Origin: Diphasiastrum complanatum
Lineage: Eukaryota; Streptophyta; Lycopodiopsida; Lycopodiales; Lycopodiaceae
Assembly (NCBI GenBank): GCA_029204225.1
Contig: CM055096.1
Coordinates: 935,001 to 999,000 of the forward strand
Reading direction: 5' to 3'
Length of the DNA stretch: 64,000 nt
A program made the position numbers and the translations under genes. A model generated the notes under the pieces. That model was given only the letters and a program-made list of their open reading frames with translations. It did no database searches and was not told the origin of the DNA. Position 1 is the stretch's first letter. Every line of letters starts with the position of its first letter. Below are positions 54,046 through 64,000 of the stretch, in pieces.

Positions 54046-56761
54046 TAGTCACTGAATCACACGCGTCGATCTGAGATACGTCCGTACCATTTGTGTGTGC
54101 GCACACATGTGAAAGCAATCAAGGCTAGTGAAGTCAGGAACCAGGGCCAACCAATGCCAAATCAAGCTAGTGCAAAACCAGCCAACTCATGATGAAGTTG
54201 GGCCATCTGGGATGGAAGCTGAAATCTCCCCCTCTGCCCAAAAAAAGATTAGTACTATCAGATGGCACCGAGCAGATGATGGGCCAAGCCCAATTAATTC
54301 TTGATATACTAAAAGTTAAAGAGAACCTTCTTGTCACTCTTGGACTGAATTTTTTATTAAACTTCAGATAGTCACGAATCTTTGGATGTGCATCATAGAG
54401 AATCTGGATAGATACATTACACTTTTTCCTGAAATCCCTTTCCAATCAATAGAAACTGTATATAAAAATTTAGTGTTCAATATTCGGTTGATCCCAAGCA
54501 GACATTTTTTTATTCTAAATGATATATAATTTTTGACAAACACATAGCTAAGAAATAGATACACTAGGTGGTCACTTTATATTTAATATATATTTGGCCT
54601 CATATTTGAATTATTTTAATCTTGTTATCTGTAAGGAACTTATGAGTAAGTCTTTAGACCTCACAGATCCAATTGTGGAGGCTTCAATTGTACAAAAGCG
54701 ACAGTGTTCTCAATGTTTTTGTTCTAACTCAATTTTTTTGTCACCTGCTCAAGGACGAGCAATCAAGTTTATCATGTTTACGACCCATGCTCACCTTCAC
54801 ATGTGTGAAAAGTGGTCGAAAAAATTTGCCAGCATACCTAAAAGAAAGTGCGTATTCAGATCTTCTGATAGATTCAATGTTCTTTGATCTTTTTGGGGGC
54901 TCGGTAGTGATTGAATCTCTCTCTATATATGGAGCTACTTTAGTGTCTTGATCTAAAACCCATCCTAGTGTAACTAAGGTTGAAAAAATTAGATTAGTGA
55001 TTTTTGTAGGGGCTCATCGGTGATCTAGTCTTCTCATCTTAGTTTCTTAGGATACGACACCATTTCTATAACCACTGTTAATTGTTTCCATAGGATAGAG
55101 AGTGTAGTATATTAAATTGTTAGATACAACATTGAATTAATTTTAGTTGTATACTGACCAAATCTTCGTTGTGTCTAATCATTAGAACTGTTGGGATAAC
55201 ACAAGTCGATTGGTTATCTTAATGGTCTGAATACACTCCTTTTGAATTATTCATCAATTCCTATTAATAGTTGTTGATCAATTTGAAAATTTTCATGGTG
55301 GGGATACTCGACATTCAATTTTGATATGAAGATTGAATAACTAGTATATCAATATCGACTGTTGAGAATCCAATGTAGATTCTCTTCTGATTTGAAATCT
55401 ACACGATTGACAAATAATTCTTGTTTTGATCCTAGATCTCCGTGTGGCCTATTTTAGATTCTTTTATTTCAAAGATAATCATATTATCAAAGCAAGTAGA
55501 TCTTTGATTAGGCTCTGAAAATGAAAAATCCTATTTGGAAATATAATTTCTATGCAAAGAATTCATTTCTTAGAATGTGAAGACGCATGTCTTCTTATTA
55601 TCACGAGAGAGATTCTGTTTTCTAGAATATCTTAGAAAAAATCATAAAACTTAGAAGAAATCATGAATCATCAAAAAGGATAATTTCCAATATCAAAATA
55701 GAATTAGAACAATTGCAAGCTATCTTATATTCTATTCATTCTAAAAACATACAATTATTGAGAGATGAGCAAAGAAGAAGGCCCATATAATGTCGATATA
55801 ATTTTTCACAACACATGCTTTTAGACTATTGTGTTATTTTGGCATATTGGTTTCATAAATAAGAACCCTCTAATTAGTTGTGTTTTTAAGGTCTTCCTTT
55901 TGGGCCTTTACATGTCCTGAGAGCTATTAGCTTGGAAAATTTTTTATCTTTTAGGAGTATGTCAATATGTTGGACCCTTCCCATATCAATTTGTACTAGA
56001 AATCTTTTTTCAAGTGGCTTGAGTAATATTGTGATTAGTTAAATTATTTTAATCATTCCACACCCATCAAAGATGCCCAAGCTAGTAACTGGTCCACATG
56101 AAGCTTATGTTATAACATGTCAAAGAAGAAAAAAGTAGTAGGCAAAGTGAAAAAAAAGTCACCAAACAAATGAGCTTTGTATGAGCGAATCAAAAGCATA
56201 CATAGGAAGAAAAGCAATGTCCAAATCTAATGCCTAAACTAACACTGGAAAAGAAATACAGTAAATATTTAGAGCTCCTATTAAGGTTGTGAGAGTAGTT
56301 CATGAATAAAAAATCTTGAATCATAAATGTTTAAAAAAAACTTCAACATTCAAGATAAGCAAACTTATTCATCAGTCTAAATTAACAAATCAAGAGAGAT
56401 TTAGAACAATTTATCCACAAATGATTCAAAAAACAAAACAAAAGAAGAAACATAAAGTTAGTGTTTTTATCTACTTAAATTTGTATATGAAAAATAGAAG
56501 AGAAAATCGCATTTCAAGGTTGGTGAGAGTAAGAGATATGAATAGTTCTTTTGATCCAATTATAATTGAAATCATCTCTTGATCTTTGGTTATGGAAGAC
56601 AACACAATTAGAACCATTGGCAATGTAGAAAATCAACATCTACTTGATGAAAGAGATGCAAACTCAACATCAAATATATGAAATAATGAGTTGGTGTCCG
56701 TACAATAGCAGTACCCTAACAAGTTTCACACATGTGGATCCAAATTACAACAAAACAAAGC

Positions 56762-57105
56762 ATTCTACACACAACATTGCAAGACATCATTACTATAGTG
56801 CACCAATGGATAGATGAACCCAAGAGAACTCATGTATAAGCATGAAATGAGATAAGAGAGAGAGGATTAATGTTCTCCCATGCTTGTACACTATTTATAA
56901 CAGGTCTATGCCCTATTTTGAATGTGATCATAGAAGCTTCTAGATCCAAAACCCTACTCACAATATGGACTAGATTCAATGTACCAATCATTCAAATTTG
57001 AATGGGTCCAAAATCGCCTATTTACCTTCCCTCACTTTCCAAAAGTAGTTATTCAAATACATTTAGACTAATATAACTTTGAAATATCTATTTCTAAGTC
57101 TAAAA
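56762..57105 (-). repeat. LTR family B, copy 3
   Basis: Shares CATTCTACACACAACATTGC with copy 2 and TAGTGCACCAATGGATAG, TTTAGACTAATATAACTTTG with copy 1. It ends against the truncated Gypsy integrase at 57117. The promoter box here is TATAAATAG on the minus strand, near 56932. Confidence 0.72.
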
Positions 57106-57116
57106 TGCAAACACAG

Positions 57117-57340
57117 GTTTTATTGGACCGACAAAGTCAATCCCCCACTTCTCAAATGGTGCAAGAGGCAGGATTGGTGTCAATGGCCAATTCATTGCTT
57201 TTGTAGGCTTGCCAGATCTTTGGCATGGATCACACAAACGAATAAAATTTGATACAACATTGTTGGCCACCAATACTTGGCAGTCAATATATTATTAACA
57301 GTATTTCTCAAAGCAAAATGTCCACCACATCTTCTGAGTG
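57117..57340 (-). pseudogene. Gypsy integrase N-terminal fragment
   Basis: Minus strand, degenerate: YWWPT-like end of the zinc region, CDPCQR-like stretch, WPLTPILPLAPFEKWGIDF-type block and VGPIKP at the truncation point 57117. It is the same family as the 46.9-47.5 kb integrase. The rest of integrase is lost at the LTR family B copy. Confidence 0.75.
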
Positions 57341-59492
57341 TAAGGCTTTAACGACCTTTTTAATGTCTTCAGTTTCGAGACATCTTCGAAGCTGATGATT
57401 TGCACCAAGCTTGTACAAGATATTGTTAATAATTGTATAAGGTGCTACCTTATATTGAAAAACTGTCTTTTGCTCCAAATCGTAACCATCCGGATAAATC
57501 TGATCTCTGAGATAAATAATAATATCAGAATATAACGAATTTATGGATGAAATTTCAAATAGATGTTCGTTTGGAAAATCATCATTAATAGATTCTTCAA
57601 TTTTTCCGGTGCTGAGTCACAATAGATAATCAGCATTTGTATGATACTTTCCTTGGCAAAGTTCTACTTGATACGTGAATTCCCACAGAAGTAGAACCCA
57701 TCGAGCAATTTGTCCTGAAGCTGTTGTCTATTGGGCACTTCGGTTGCAGATTGGAAGACATTTGGTGCTCCTATTTTCAGCTTATTGTTTGCTGCAAATT
57801 TTTGATTAGATTTGGTTGTGGAAAGGCTCTCTTTCCTATCTACTACAAGTTGAAATTTTGTTGGAGGTAACGGCTAAAGAATCAGAAGCTATCGGTTCTT
57901 TGTTTAGTGAAGATCGGTTGGATGGCACAAACTACTCCTTGTGGAGTTACATGATGAAGAATCTTCTCATAGCGAAAGGGCTATGGGATTTGGTCAATGG
58001 TGATGAGGAAAGGCCTCCTTCTTTGGCAGCTTCGACACCTCGTGGATCATCATCATCACCATCATCTTCTACGTCTTCGGAAGAACAAAAGAAGTGGGAT
58101 AGATGTTTCGGGAATCAAGAAGATAGTGATCAACATGAAAAATGAATACATATCCCAGCAAATAATGCCGAAATTTCTTAACAGTGAAAATCATTCCAAG
58201 AGCTTCTCTTTCTGTAGCCGAATAATTCTTTTCTGAGGCATGAGCTGTCGACTCGCATAGTAGATGGGATGATCTTTCTTCTGGTCGTCCTTCTGGCTTA
58301 GACAGACGCCAATAGCAAATGCAGAAACATCCACATAACTATGAAATAAAATAGCCCAATTGGGTGGTCTCAGAATAGGAGCATTGATCAATCTTTGCTT
58401 AAGTTCTTCAAATGCTTTCTGTTGTTCATTCGTCCACAAGTATTCCACTTGTTTCTTCAGTAGATGTGTAAGAGAGGCAACAATAGAAGCATGATTTTGA
58501 ATAAATCTCTGGTAATAGCCAACATGTCCTAAGAAAGCTCTTAGTTCACGTAGATTGGTTGGTATCTGGAGATTCTTTATAAGCTCGACTTTATCTTTGT
58601 CAACTTCTATTTCTCTGTTTGATATCCTGTGTCCAAGTAATATTACTTTCTTCATACCAAAAAAACATTTCTCTTGATGAAGGGATAAACAAGTATCTCT
58701 ACATCGTTGCAATGTTTCAGCTTTTGTAGACGTGTCTTTATACTATATACACAGAAATCATCAATAAATATTTTGAGAAAAGTTCTTAGGAACGTAGCAA
58801 AAAATAACATCATGATTTGTTGAAAAGTCACTGGAGCGTTATAAAGACCAAAGGGCATTTTGTTGTAGGCATAAGTGCCCCAATCCATAGTGAATGTAGT
58901 CTTTGAACGATCTTCCTTCCGCACTCCAACCTGATTATAACCAGAAAAACCGTCACAGAAACTGTAATGCTCTTGACCAGCAACCTAATCTAAGATGGAA
59001 TCAGTGAGGGCAGAGAATGATGATCCTTCCTTGTGGCAGCCTTGAGTTTGCGAAAATCCTGGCATATTCGTATTTTGCCAGTCTTCTTCTTTGGGACGAC
59101 AACAATGGGTGAAACCCATTCACTGCTTAAGACGAGATAGATGATACATGCCTTAAGGTGCTTGTTGAGTTTGTCCTTAACCATGAGAAAGTACTTAGGA
59201 TTGAGACGATACTATCTCCGTCGAACAGGTATAGCATCTTCCTTAAGATCAATATGGTGCTCTCCGAATTCTACAGGTATACCTTTCAAATCATCGAGAG
59301 ACCAGAAAAAACATCTTGATACTCCTTCAATAGTTCAGTGAATTCCACCAATTTAGATTCTCCAAGTGACTTCGAAACATGCACAAATCTGCCAGGTGCA
59401 AGTTCAATTAGTTCAATAGAATCTGGTAATATGATACCTTCTGGCATACTGGCCTTGGTATGGCCATGAATTTTGCACATGGCTAACTCCAT
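57341..59492 (-). pseudogene. Gypsy reverse transcriptase and RNase H
   Basis: Minus strand. 59492-59286 is the linker to RT (LVEFTELLKEYQDVF). 59184-58990 has EWVSPIVVVPKKKTGKIRIC. 58924-58652 has MPFGLYNAPVTFQQIM and the active site FIDDFCVYS (Tyr-Val changed to Phe-Ile, Asp pair kept). 58712-58191 is the rest of RT and RNase H (LGHRISNREIEVDKDKVELI, RAFLGHVGYYQRFI, FHSYVDVSAFAIGVCLSQK). RNase H is then interrupted at 58145-57722 by a foreign Copia gag piece and resumes as QIARWVLLLWEFTYQVELCQ, KYHTNADYL (57720-57600). The 57600-57341 part is degenerate. Confidence 0.9.
57722..58145 (+). pseudogene. Copia gag fragment replacing part of the Gypsy RNase H
   Basis: Plus strand open frame 57816-58145, in the opposite orientation to its host. 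It has the UBN2-type gag start: FSEDRLDGTNYSLWSYMMKN, LLIAKGLWDLVNGDEE, then a Ser-rich linker. About 95 bp of leader precede it. No LTR, PBS or target duplication flanks it, and about 50 bp of the RNase H (between LGY and QIARW) are missing at the insertion point. It looks like filler DNA and not a transposition product. Confidence 0.85.
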
Positions 59493-60449
59493 AGATGTAT
59501 TCTTGTTGTCAGCTTGGTTCTTGTTACCAAATTCGTGTTCAGATTTGTCACTCGAATCATCAGACTCTTTTGAGTTCGTGTCTGCAACATTAATTTCTTC
59601 ATACGAAACATCCGCTTCAGTGTTGCAGGCATCAAAGAATTATTCTTCGTCAGCATTCTCATAACATTCGAAATATTGAAATTCAATGTCAGATGCGTTA
59701 GAAAAGACATTTAAGGCATAAGAAGATTCCTCTAATGTAAAATTGGTGTCAAACAAAGGAGTTTCACCTTCATATTTGTCCCGACTCTAGGTGATTATTT
59801 GTTCTGCTGGCTTACCATGATTATTGGTCTCACCAGTCTGAAATCTTAGCTCTCTGGATTTCCAATGAACACTTGTGTTTGATTGGTAAAGCCAAGATCA
59901 TCCAATCAGCACAGAATAAGATGACAAACCGAGTGGTTTGATAACTATAAAAGTCATTGTGAATGGTTTGGCTTGAATGTAAACAGAGACATCCTTCAGT
60001 TCTCCAACAGGTTTTTGTCGTGTCAAATCAGCTAACTTGATGTTTCGCTGGGTCGGTTGAATCTCCGTCAGCCCCAAAGCATGAGCTGTGTCTTCTGTTA
60101 TTATGTTCACGCTGGAACTAGAGTCAATTGGCACTTTTTCAATCAGGCATCCCGCAATGGTAATATCAATTTCAGGTGCACCGAGATCACCTAAATCAAT
60201 AGACGGAACACCAGCATCTGGCAAAGAAACTTTTTTCTTCTTTTTCGGGGTGGAAAGGCCTTTCAGTTGCTTTCTGTAATAAGTGTTATCTGCCAACAAC
60301 TGCTCAAAAATTATATTCGGACGAAGAGATCCAATATCAGTCACGATGTCATAGTCCTTCATCTTCGATTTCGAGATTGGCTTATCAATAACAGCACTAG
60401 ACAATTTCGTCTTCGTGATTTCGTCATCCCCTTCCTCGAAAGTGACCAC
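59493..60449 (-). pseudogene. Gypsy protease region
   Basis: Frame 60449-59898 has the retropepsin region: KVPIDSSSSVNII, where the usual D-S/T-G is D-S-S, then AHALGLTEIQPT and the ending GLSSYSVLIG. The Gly-to-Ser change may be mutational or family-specific. The 59897-59493 stretch between protease and RT is degenerate and acidic, without a clear frame. Confidence 0.78.
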
Positions 60450-60454
60450 CTTCT

Positions 60455-61978
60455 CTACCGCAGCTGACTGAAGTTCAACGTTGATAATATCTTCGCTTCT
60501 GCTAAGATATCTTTTGCAAATAACTTCACAACATCGCGGTCATAGTCGGGATCATCTTTGAGATCTTCTTTAGTCGTAGATTTATTCGTCGTCTTGCTAG
60601 AAGATTTCTTCTTTGAGGATTTTTTGCGCTTTGTCGAAGATTTCTGTTCAGGTTTCGAGGAGCTTTTGCTTCTCGTTGTGACTTTGAATATCTTCTCCAC
60701 GTCACTTAGCTAGGACTGATCTTCTGTCTTCACCAATTTTTTTTCAATAATGTCAATTCTCTGCACAATAGCATCAGTCGAAGCTTTCACTTTTAAATCT
60801 GCAGCAGCTGGTGTTGCGACATACTAATATTTGGGTTGCGGCTTCTGTGGCTGAGGGCAATCAGGATACTTGTGGCTAGGCTCTCCAGTTTGAGCATAAC
60901 GGTACATAACCAATCGGCTTTCGCAGCTGAGGACAGTCAGGTGAAAAATGTCCCTGCTCTCCACAATTATAGCAGTTGTCCGACACTTGTTTAGTCGCGG
61001 TTTGAGACTTTGCTGGTCCAACAAATTCAGGAGGATTATGTCTTTTTGGTGCGAACTTGGGTCTGTCCTGCTGGGCTGATGCTGTAGTACCCTGAACATA
61101 GTTAGTAGTGCATTATTTTGAAAAATAAAAAGTACCTTTTGGGCAGGATCTTCAATGTATTTGACATTCACAGTCGTGCAGTCTTCCTTAGTGTGTCTAG
61201 AGGTTCCACATTTCGTACACCACATTTCTGAGTTGGAAGAAGACGCTTTCAGTCTTTTATCTGCAACTTCAGAGATCTGCACTTTCAAGTCATTAAAATT
61301 TTTATTAAGGTCAACTATATTACTCTTCCAAGGCTTTTCAACTTTAGAAGTTGACGACTTATCCTCGACAACTTTTGTGTCGTCCTTTCGTTTAGTTCGT
61401 CGTTTATTCTTTCTCTCTCCTTTGTCAGCTTCTGATTCTGATGAATCGTTGCTTTCAAGTTCTGAGCTTGAAGAACTGGTACTTGAATCAAAATCTGAAT
61501 CATCATCACTATCATTAGAATCAATCTTCGACTTTCGAGATTTCTTAGTTGATTGTCGCTTTCGTGCTAGTTTCAAGGTCTCAAAATTTTCAGCACTAGC
61601 TATTACTGCTGCTAAGGAGGTCATGTTCCCTTGTCTGCAATACCAATCAATCTTTGGTGGTAAACTAGTCAAAAACCATTTGATCTGCATATCAACAAGA
61701 TATACACCGGTTAATTTTCCTATGAGATTTTTAACCTTTCATGTATATTTGCGAAGGGATTTTTTACTCTTCTTCTGAACATTATTTAGATATCCGAGAA
61801 TTCTAGATTTGTAACCAATTTCTCTAACCTGGTTCAAAAATGCATCTTTCAGCAGGTACCAGGTTCCTACATGGCCTGGTTCAACTTGACTGTACCAGAT
61901 GCGCGCCTGCTTTCTTGGCTCTATCAAATCGAATGAAACGCGTTCTACAGATGAGATGTTATCAGAGTAGTACAACAA
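60455..61978 (-). pseudogene. Gypsy gag with two zinc knuckles
   Basis: Minus strand. 61978-61739 is capsid (RKQARIWYSQVEPGHVGTWY, LKDAFLNQVREIGYKSR). 61690-60824 continues (WFLTSLPPKIDWYCRQGNMT), a long Ser/Asp/Glu/Lys-rich segment, and the first knuckle CTKCGTSRHTKEDC. The second knuckle CYNCGEQGHFSPDC lies in another frame near 60985-60940, so a frameshift separates the two. A Lys/Ser-rich tail follows at 60700-60455 (KRKKSSKKKSSSK) before protease. Confidence 0.85.
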
Positions 61979-62990
61979 TACTACAGTCTGGCTGATTAAG
62001 GTGTCAACAAGAGTCGAGAGTTGTTCGATGTATTCGCGACTGTGCAGACAATAAATTAATCGCGTTCGCGAACTATTTGTTTCTAGACAGAAGTCCTCAA
62101 CAACTAAAGTCCAAATTAATGGTTAAAGAACACGAATGGTTTTAGAGCACGTTAGAAACTTATGTCAATGCCAATCAGAAAAACAGATCAAAGACTCAAT
62201 TCATCAAACAGGGACTGTCATCTCATATGTATACATACAGATTTATTCAATGATCGTGCTAGACTGTACCAAAGATAGTCGTTATTTGAGTGCCAAAAAG
62301 AAAGTATTCCCGACAGACAAATAAGATGGTTTTAAGACAGTTCTGTAGAGCATGCTTTACATATACACAACAAACGACTGTAATGCACTAGAGAGTTTGT
62401 CTGATCAGAGAGTAATTCATGTAATGCGTTAGAGATTGTTAGCAGACTCAAGATCACTCACCCTCAACAGTGCGGAGAACAGAGATAAGAGAGAATAACT
62501 CACAGAACTCTATTCACTTCTTCAACCTCTTACATATGCATAAACTCTTCTCTCTCGATGCTCGAGACTGAAGTGTGAGATCAATATATGTTCTACGGGA
62601 CAAACAAACACACCTCTAAAACAACAGGTGTGTCGCTCCCGCGAAAGGGTCTGGTTAACAATTAGACTGAGAATATGCTCAATTATACCATAAAAGGTAT
62701 ACTTAACTACGAGTTAAAGTTACTCTAATTTAAAATGTCTTTTCGTATCTAGTCATTTCGTGTGGACGACCTAGTAAAGGCTATCCAAGGCAATGTCCTT
62801 CCTATTAAAGGTCTTGCCCTTAATTACACTTCAAAGAGGATGAACTAGAGAGGAGAAACCATGACTTTGCCCTTCTACCTTCAAAGAGGATGAACTAGAG
62901 AGGAAAAATCATGATGATGAATCCTTTATTCAATACATCTTTAAAAGTGTTTCCCAAGCAGAAGAAGAGGAAGAGGAAGAGGGTTAGATT
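61979..62990. other. Probable leader of the 57-62 kb Gypsy; small direct repeat
   Basis: No gene. The minus-strand leader and LTR should lie here, but no PBS or LTR edge could be recognised. A direct repeat of about 50 bp (CTTCAAAGAGGATGAACTAG) occurs at about 62830 and 62880. A purine-rich run (GAAGAAGAGGAAGAGGAAG) lies near 62961-62980. Confidence 0.4.
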
Positions 62991-62996
62991 TTCTTC

Positions 62997-63563
62997 TTGA
63001 AGATGGTGGACACCAGATTTAGCCATGGTTTATTGATCCTTATCAGCCTATGTTACATCGTGAGCATCCTATTATGCATCGGGGACAACCTGCGGAAGGT
63101 TTTTGGACAGCAAGGTCCACATTTGGAACACTTTGGACAGCAAAGTGTTGGTGATTTTGTGGCTGTTGGACAGCCTGCTACAGCCTCTTGTTGGTTGTCC
63201 GAGTCTTTGCGGGATAGCAAAGCATCTTTTTACCTTGGAGGAAACACACATGCCTCACCAAAATCAGTACCTTATGCTGATTTTCATGTTTTGATGCTTA
63301 CTTCTTATGATGACAGTGTTGTCTTACCTAGTGTTGGTGAGCAGATCATTGATAGTAAGATTCGGGAGGATGTGATGGTAAAAGAGTATCATACTCTTCT
63401 TTATCTTTCTTGTAGTAAGAAGACTTATGAAATCATGTGGGAACCATTGATGGATTGCAAATCCATATTTTTTGGATGGAGCATGCTTGTCTTCACTTTT
63501 CGACTTGATGCTATCGCACTTCGTATTCTACATCTCTTCTACATTGGGCATGATTGGGGCTGA
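62997..63563 (+). CDS. Unrecognised ORF with hydrophobic leader, upstream of an LTR
   Basis: 188 codons; MVDTRFSHGLLI from the ATG at 63003 is an equally good start. Residues about 8-29 (SHGLLILISLCYIVSILLCI) form one long hydrophobic segment, a signal peptide or membrane anchor. The rest has no motif I know; GQQ/GQP repeats appear near residues 37-60 because the DNA repeats TTGGACAGC. It lies 190 bp before a PPT and LTR start, where the end of pol or an env-like gene could sit in an LTR element. It could also be captured host sequence or a chance ORF. Confidence 0.35.
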   Translation: MKMVDTRFSHGLLILISLCYIVSILLCIGDNLRKVFGQQGPHLEHFGQQSVGDFVAVGQPATASCWLSESLRDSKASFYLGGNTHASPKSVPYADFHVLMLTSYDDSVVLPSVGEQIIDSKIREDVMVKEYHTLLYLSCSKKTYEIMWEPLMDCKSIFFGWSMLVFTFRLDAIALRILHLFYIGHDWG

Positions 63564-63747
63564 GATTTCGGCCACTTCAACTACTTCAAGCTGAAGTTTT
63601 TTTTTTTTTTTGGCGGCATTAAGCTTGGACAGCAAGCTACATCTTTTCTTTTTCGGCTACATGGAGTTTTGGGCAGCATGCAACACTTTGCATTTTTGTT
63701 GCAATTTTTCATACTTCATGTCATGTTATGTTTTTACATTATCATTT

Positions 63748-63755
63748 AAGGAGGG
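63748..63755 (+). promoter_or_regulatory. Polypurine tract
   Basis: AAGGAGGG immediately before TGTTAGAAG. Confidence 0.75.
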
Positions 63756-64000
63756 TGTTAGAAGTAATAAATGATAATGTTAGTTTCCCATAGGTTACTT
63801 TGACCCAAAAGGTCGAGACTTGTGTAACCATGGGTTAGGTTTATTATTTAGACCATGTTAAGTCAGTTTTAGTTGAGTTGGACCCAATTTTGGTCCCGTA
63901 GTAATTTGTGGGTCCAAGTAAAGTCTAATTATGTAAAGGGACCCTATCTTGACTTTTGGGGGTGCCCTATAATTAGTAGTGGGTCTTGGAAGGTTCTAGA
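63756..64000 (+). repeat. Start of a 3' LTR, cut by the window edge
   Basis: TGTTAGAAGTAATAAATGAT follows the PPT, and the sequence to 64000 has LTR-like character. The other LTR is not in the window, so the identity rests on the PPT-TG junction. Confidence 0.6.

Larger units (their letters stand above)
53175..56760. other. Mostly gene-free interval with weak coding-like pieces
   Basis: Apart from the two fragments listed separately, no gene is recognised. Frames at 54594-54951 and 56316-56582 look protein-like in part but match nothing I know. The rest is AT-rich. Confidence 0.4.

Overview
This window looks like intergenic DNA from a large, repeat-rich plant nuclear genome. It contains remnants of Ty1/Copia and Ty3/Gypsy retrotransposons of plant type (UBN2-like gags, initiator-Met-tRNA primer sites, a chromodomain integrase), one plant-type host gene, AG/CT and TA microsatellites, and MITE or foldback elements. 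Many of the insertions are old, frameshifted and nested. That pattern fits a gymnosperm or other slow-turnover large genome, but the sequence alone does not name the species. There are no bacterial operons, CRISPR arrays, rRNA or tRNA genes that I can see.

Layout. 1-3.2 kb: Copia RT/RNase H and integrase scraps and an LTR (family D). 3.7-5.3 kb: a decayed 25-bp minisatellite with T-rich tracts. 5.3-6.9 kb: an unrecognised coding-like remnant and small repeats. 7.28-14.53 kb (-): a chromovirus-type Gypsy element with LTRs, PBS, PPT, gag, PR, RT, RNase H, integrase and chromodomain, all mutated. 14.57-15.70 kb (+) and 15.70-18.1 kb (-): two Copia remnants joined tail to tail, followed by a 73-bp minisatellite. 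18.7-26.67 kb (-): a Gypsy gag with its family D LTR, and inserted into that LTR a nearly complete Copia element (20500-26425) with LTRs, PBS, PPT and a 5-bp target duplication. 26.7-28.2 kb: unrecognised coding-like repeats. 28.2-32.4 kb (-): two internally deleted Copia elements fused through an LTR. 35.8-37.1 kb (-): the only convincing host gene, a Cys/His-motif plant protein of about 430 residues, with a duplicated downstream region and an upstream ORF. 38.1-39.7 kb: an inverted/direct repeat cluster. 42.2-44.1 kb: an inverted, partly deleted copy of the 12.8-15.1 kb Gypsy/Copia junction. 44.1-46.3 kb (-): a remnant resembling the putative plant transposon protein family, split by a ~390-bp near-perfect foldback element. 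46.6-48.6 kb (-): Gypsy RT/RNase H/integrase. 49.2-53.2 kb (+): a Gypsy gag-pol with a MITE in gag and a ~360-bp micro-inversion inside RT. 57.1-62 kb (-): another Gypsy gag-pol, with a foreign Copia gag piece replacing part of its RNase H. 63.0-64.0 kb (+): an unrecognised ORF with a hydrophobic leader, then a PPT and the start of an LTR that runs off the window.

Apart from the host gene the coding content is dead or dying mobile DNA, so the genes do not form a pathway. The most informative signals are structural: nested insertions with readable target duplications, an inverted segmental copy, an inversion with duplicated breakpoints, filler DNA, a large foldback hairpin, and two coding-like repeat families that I could not assign.
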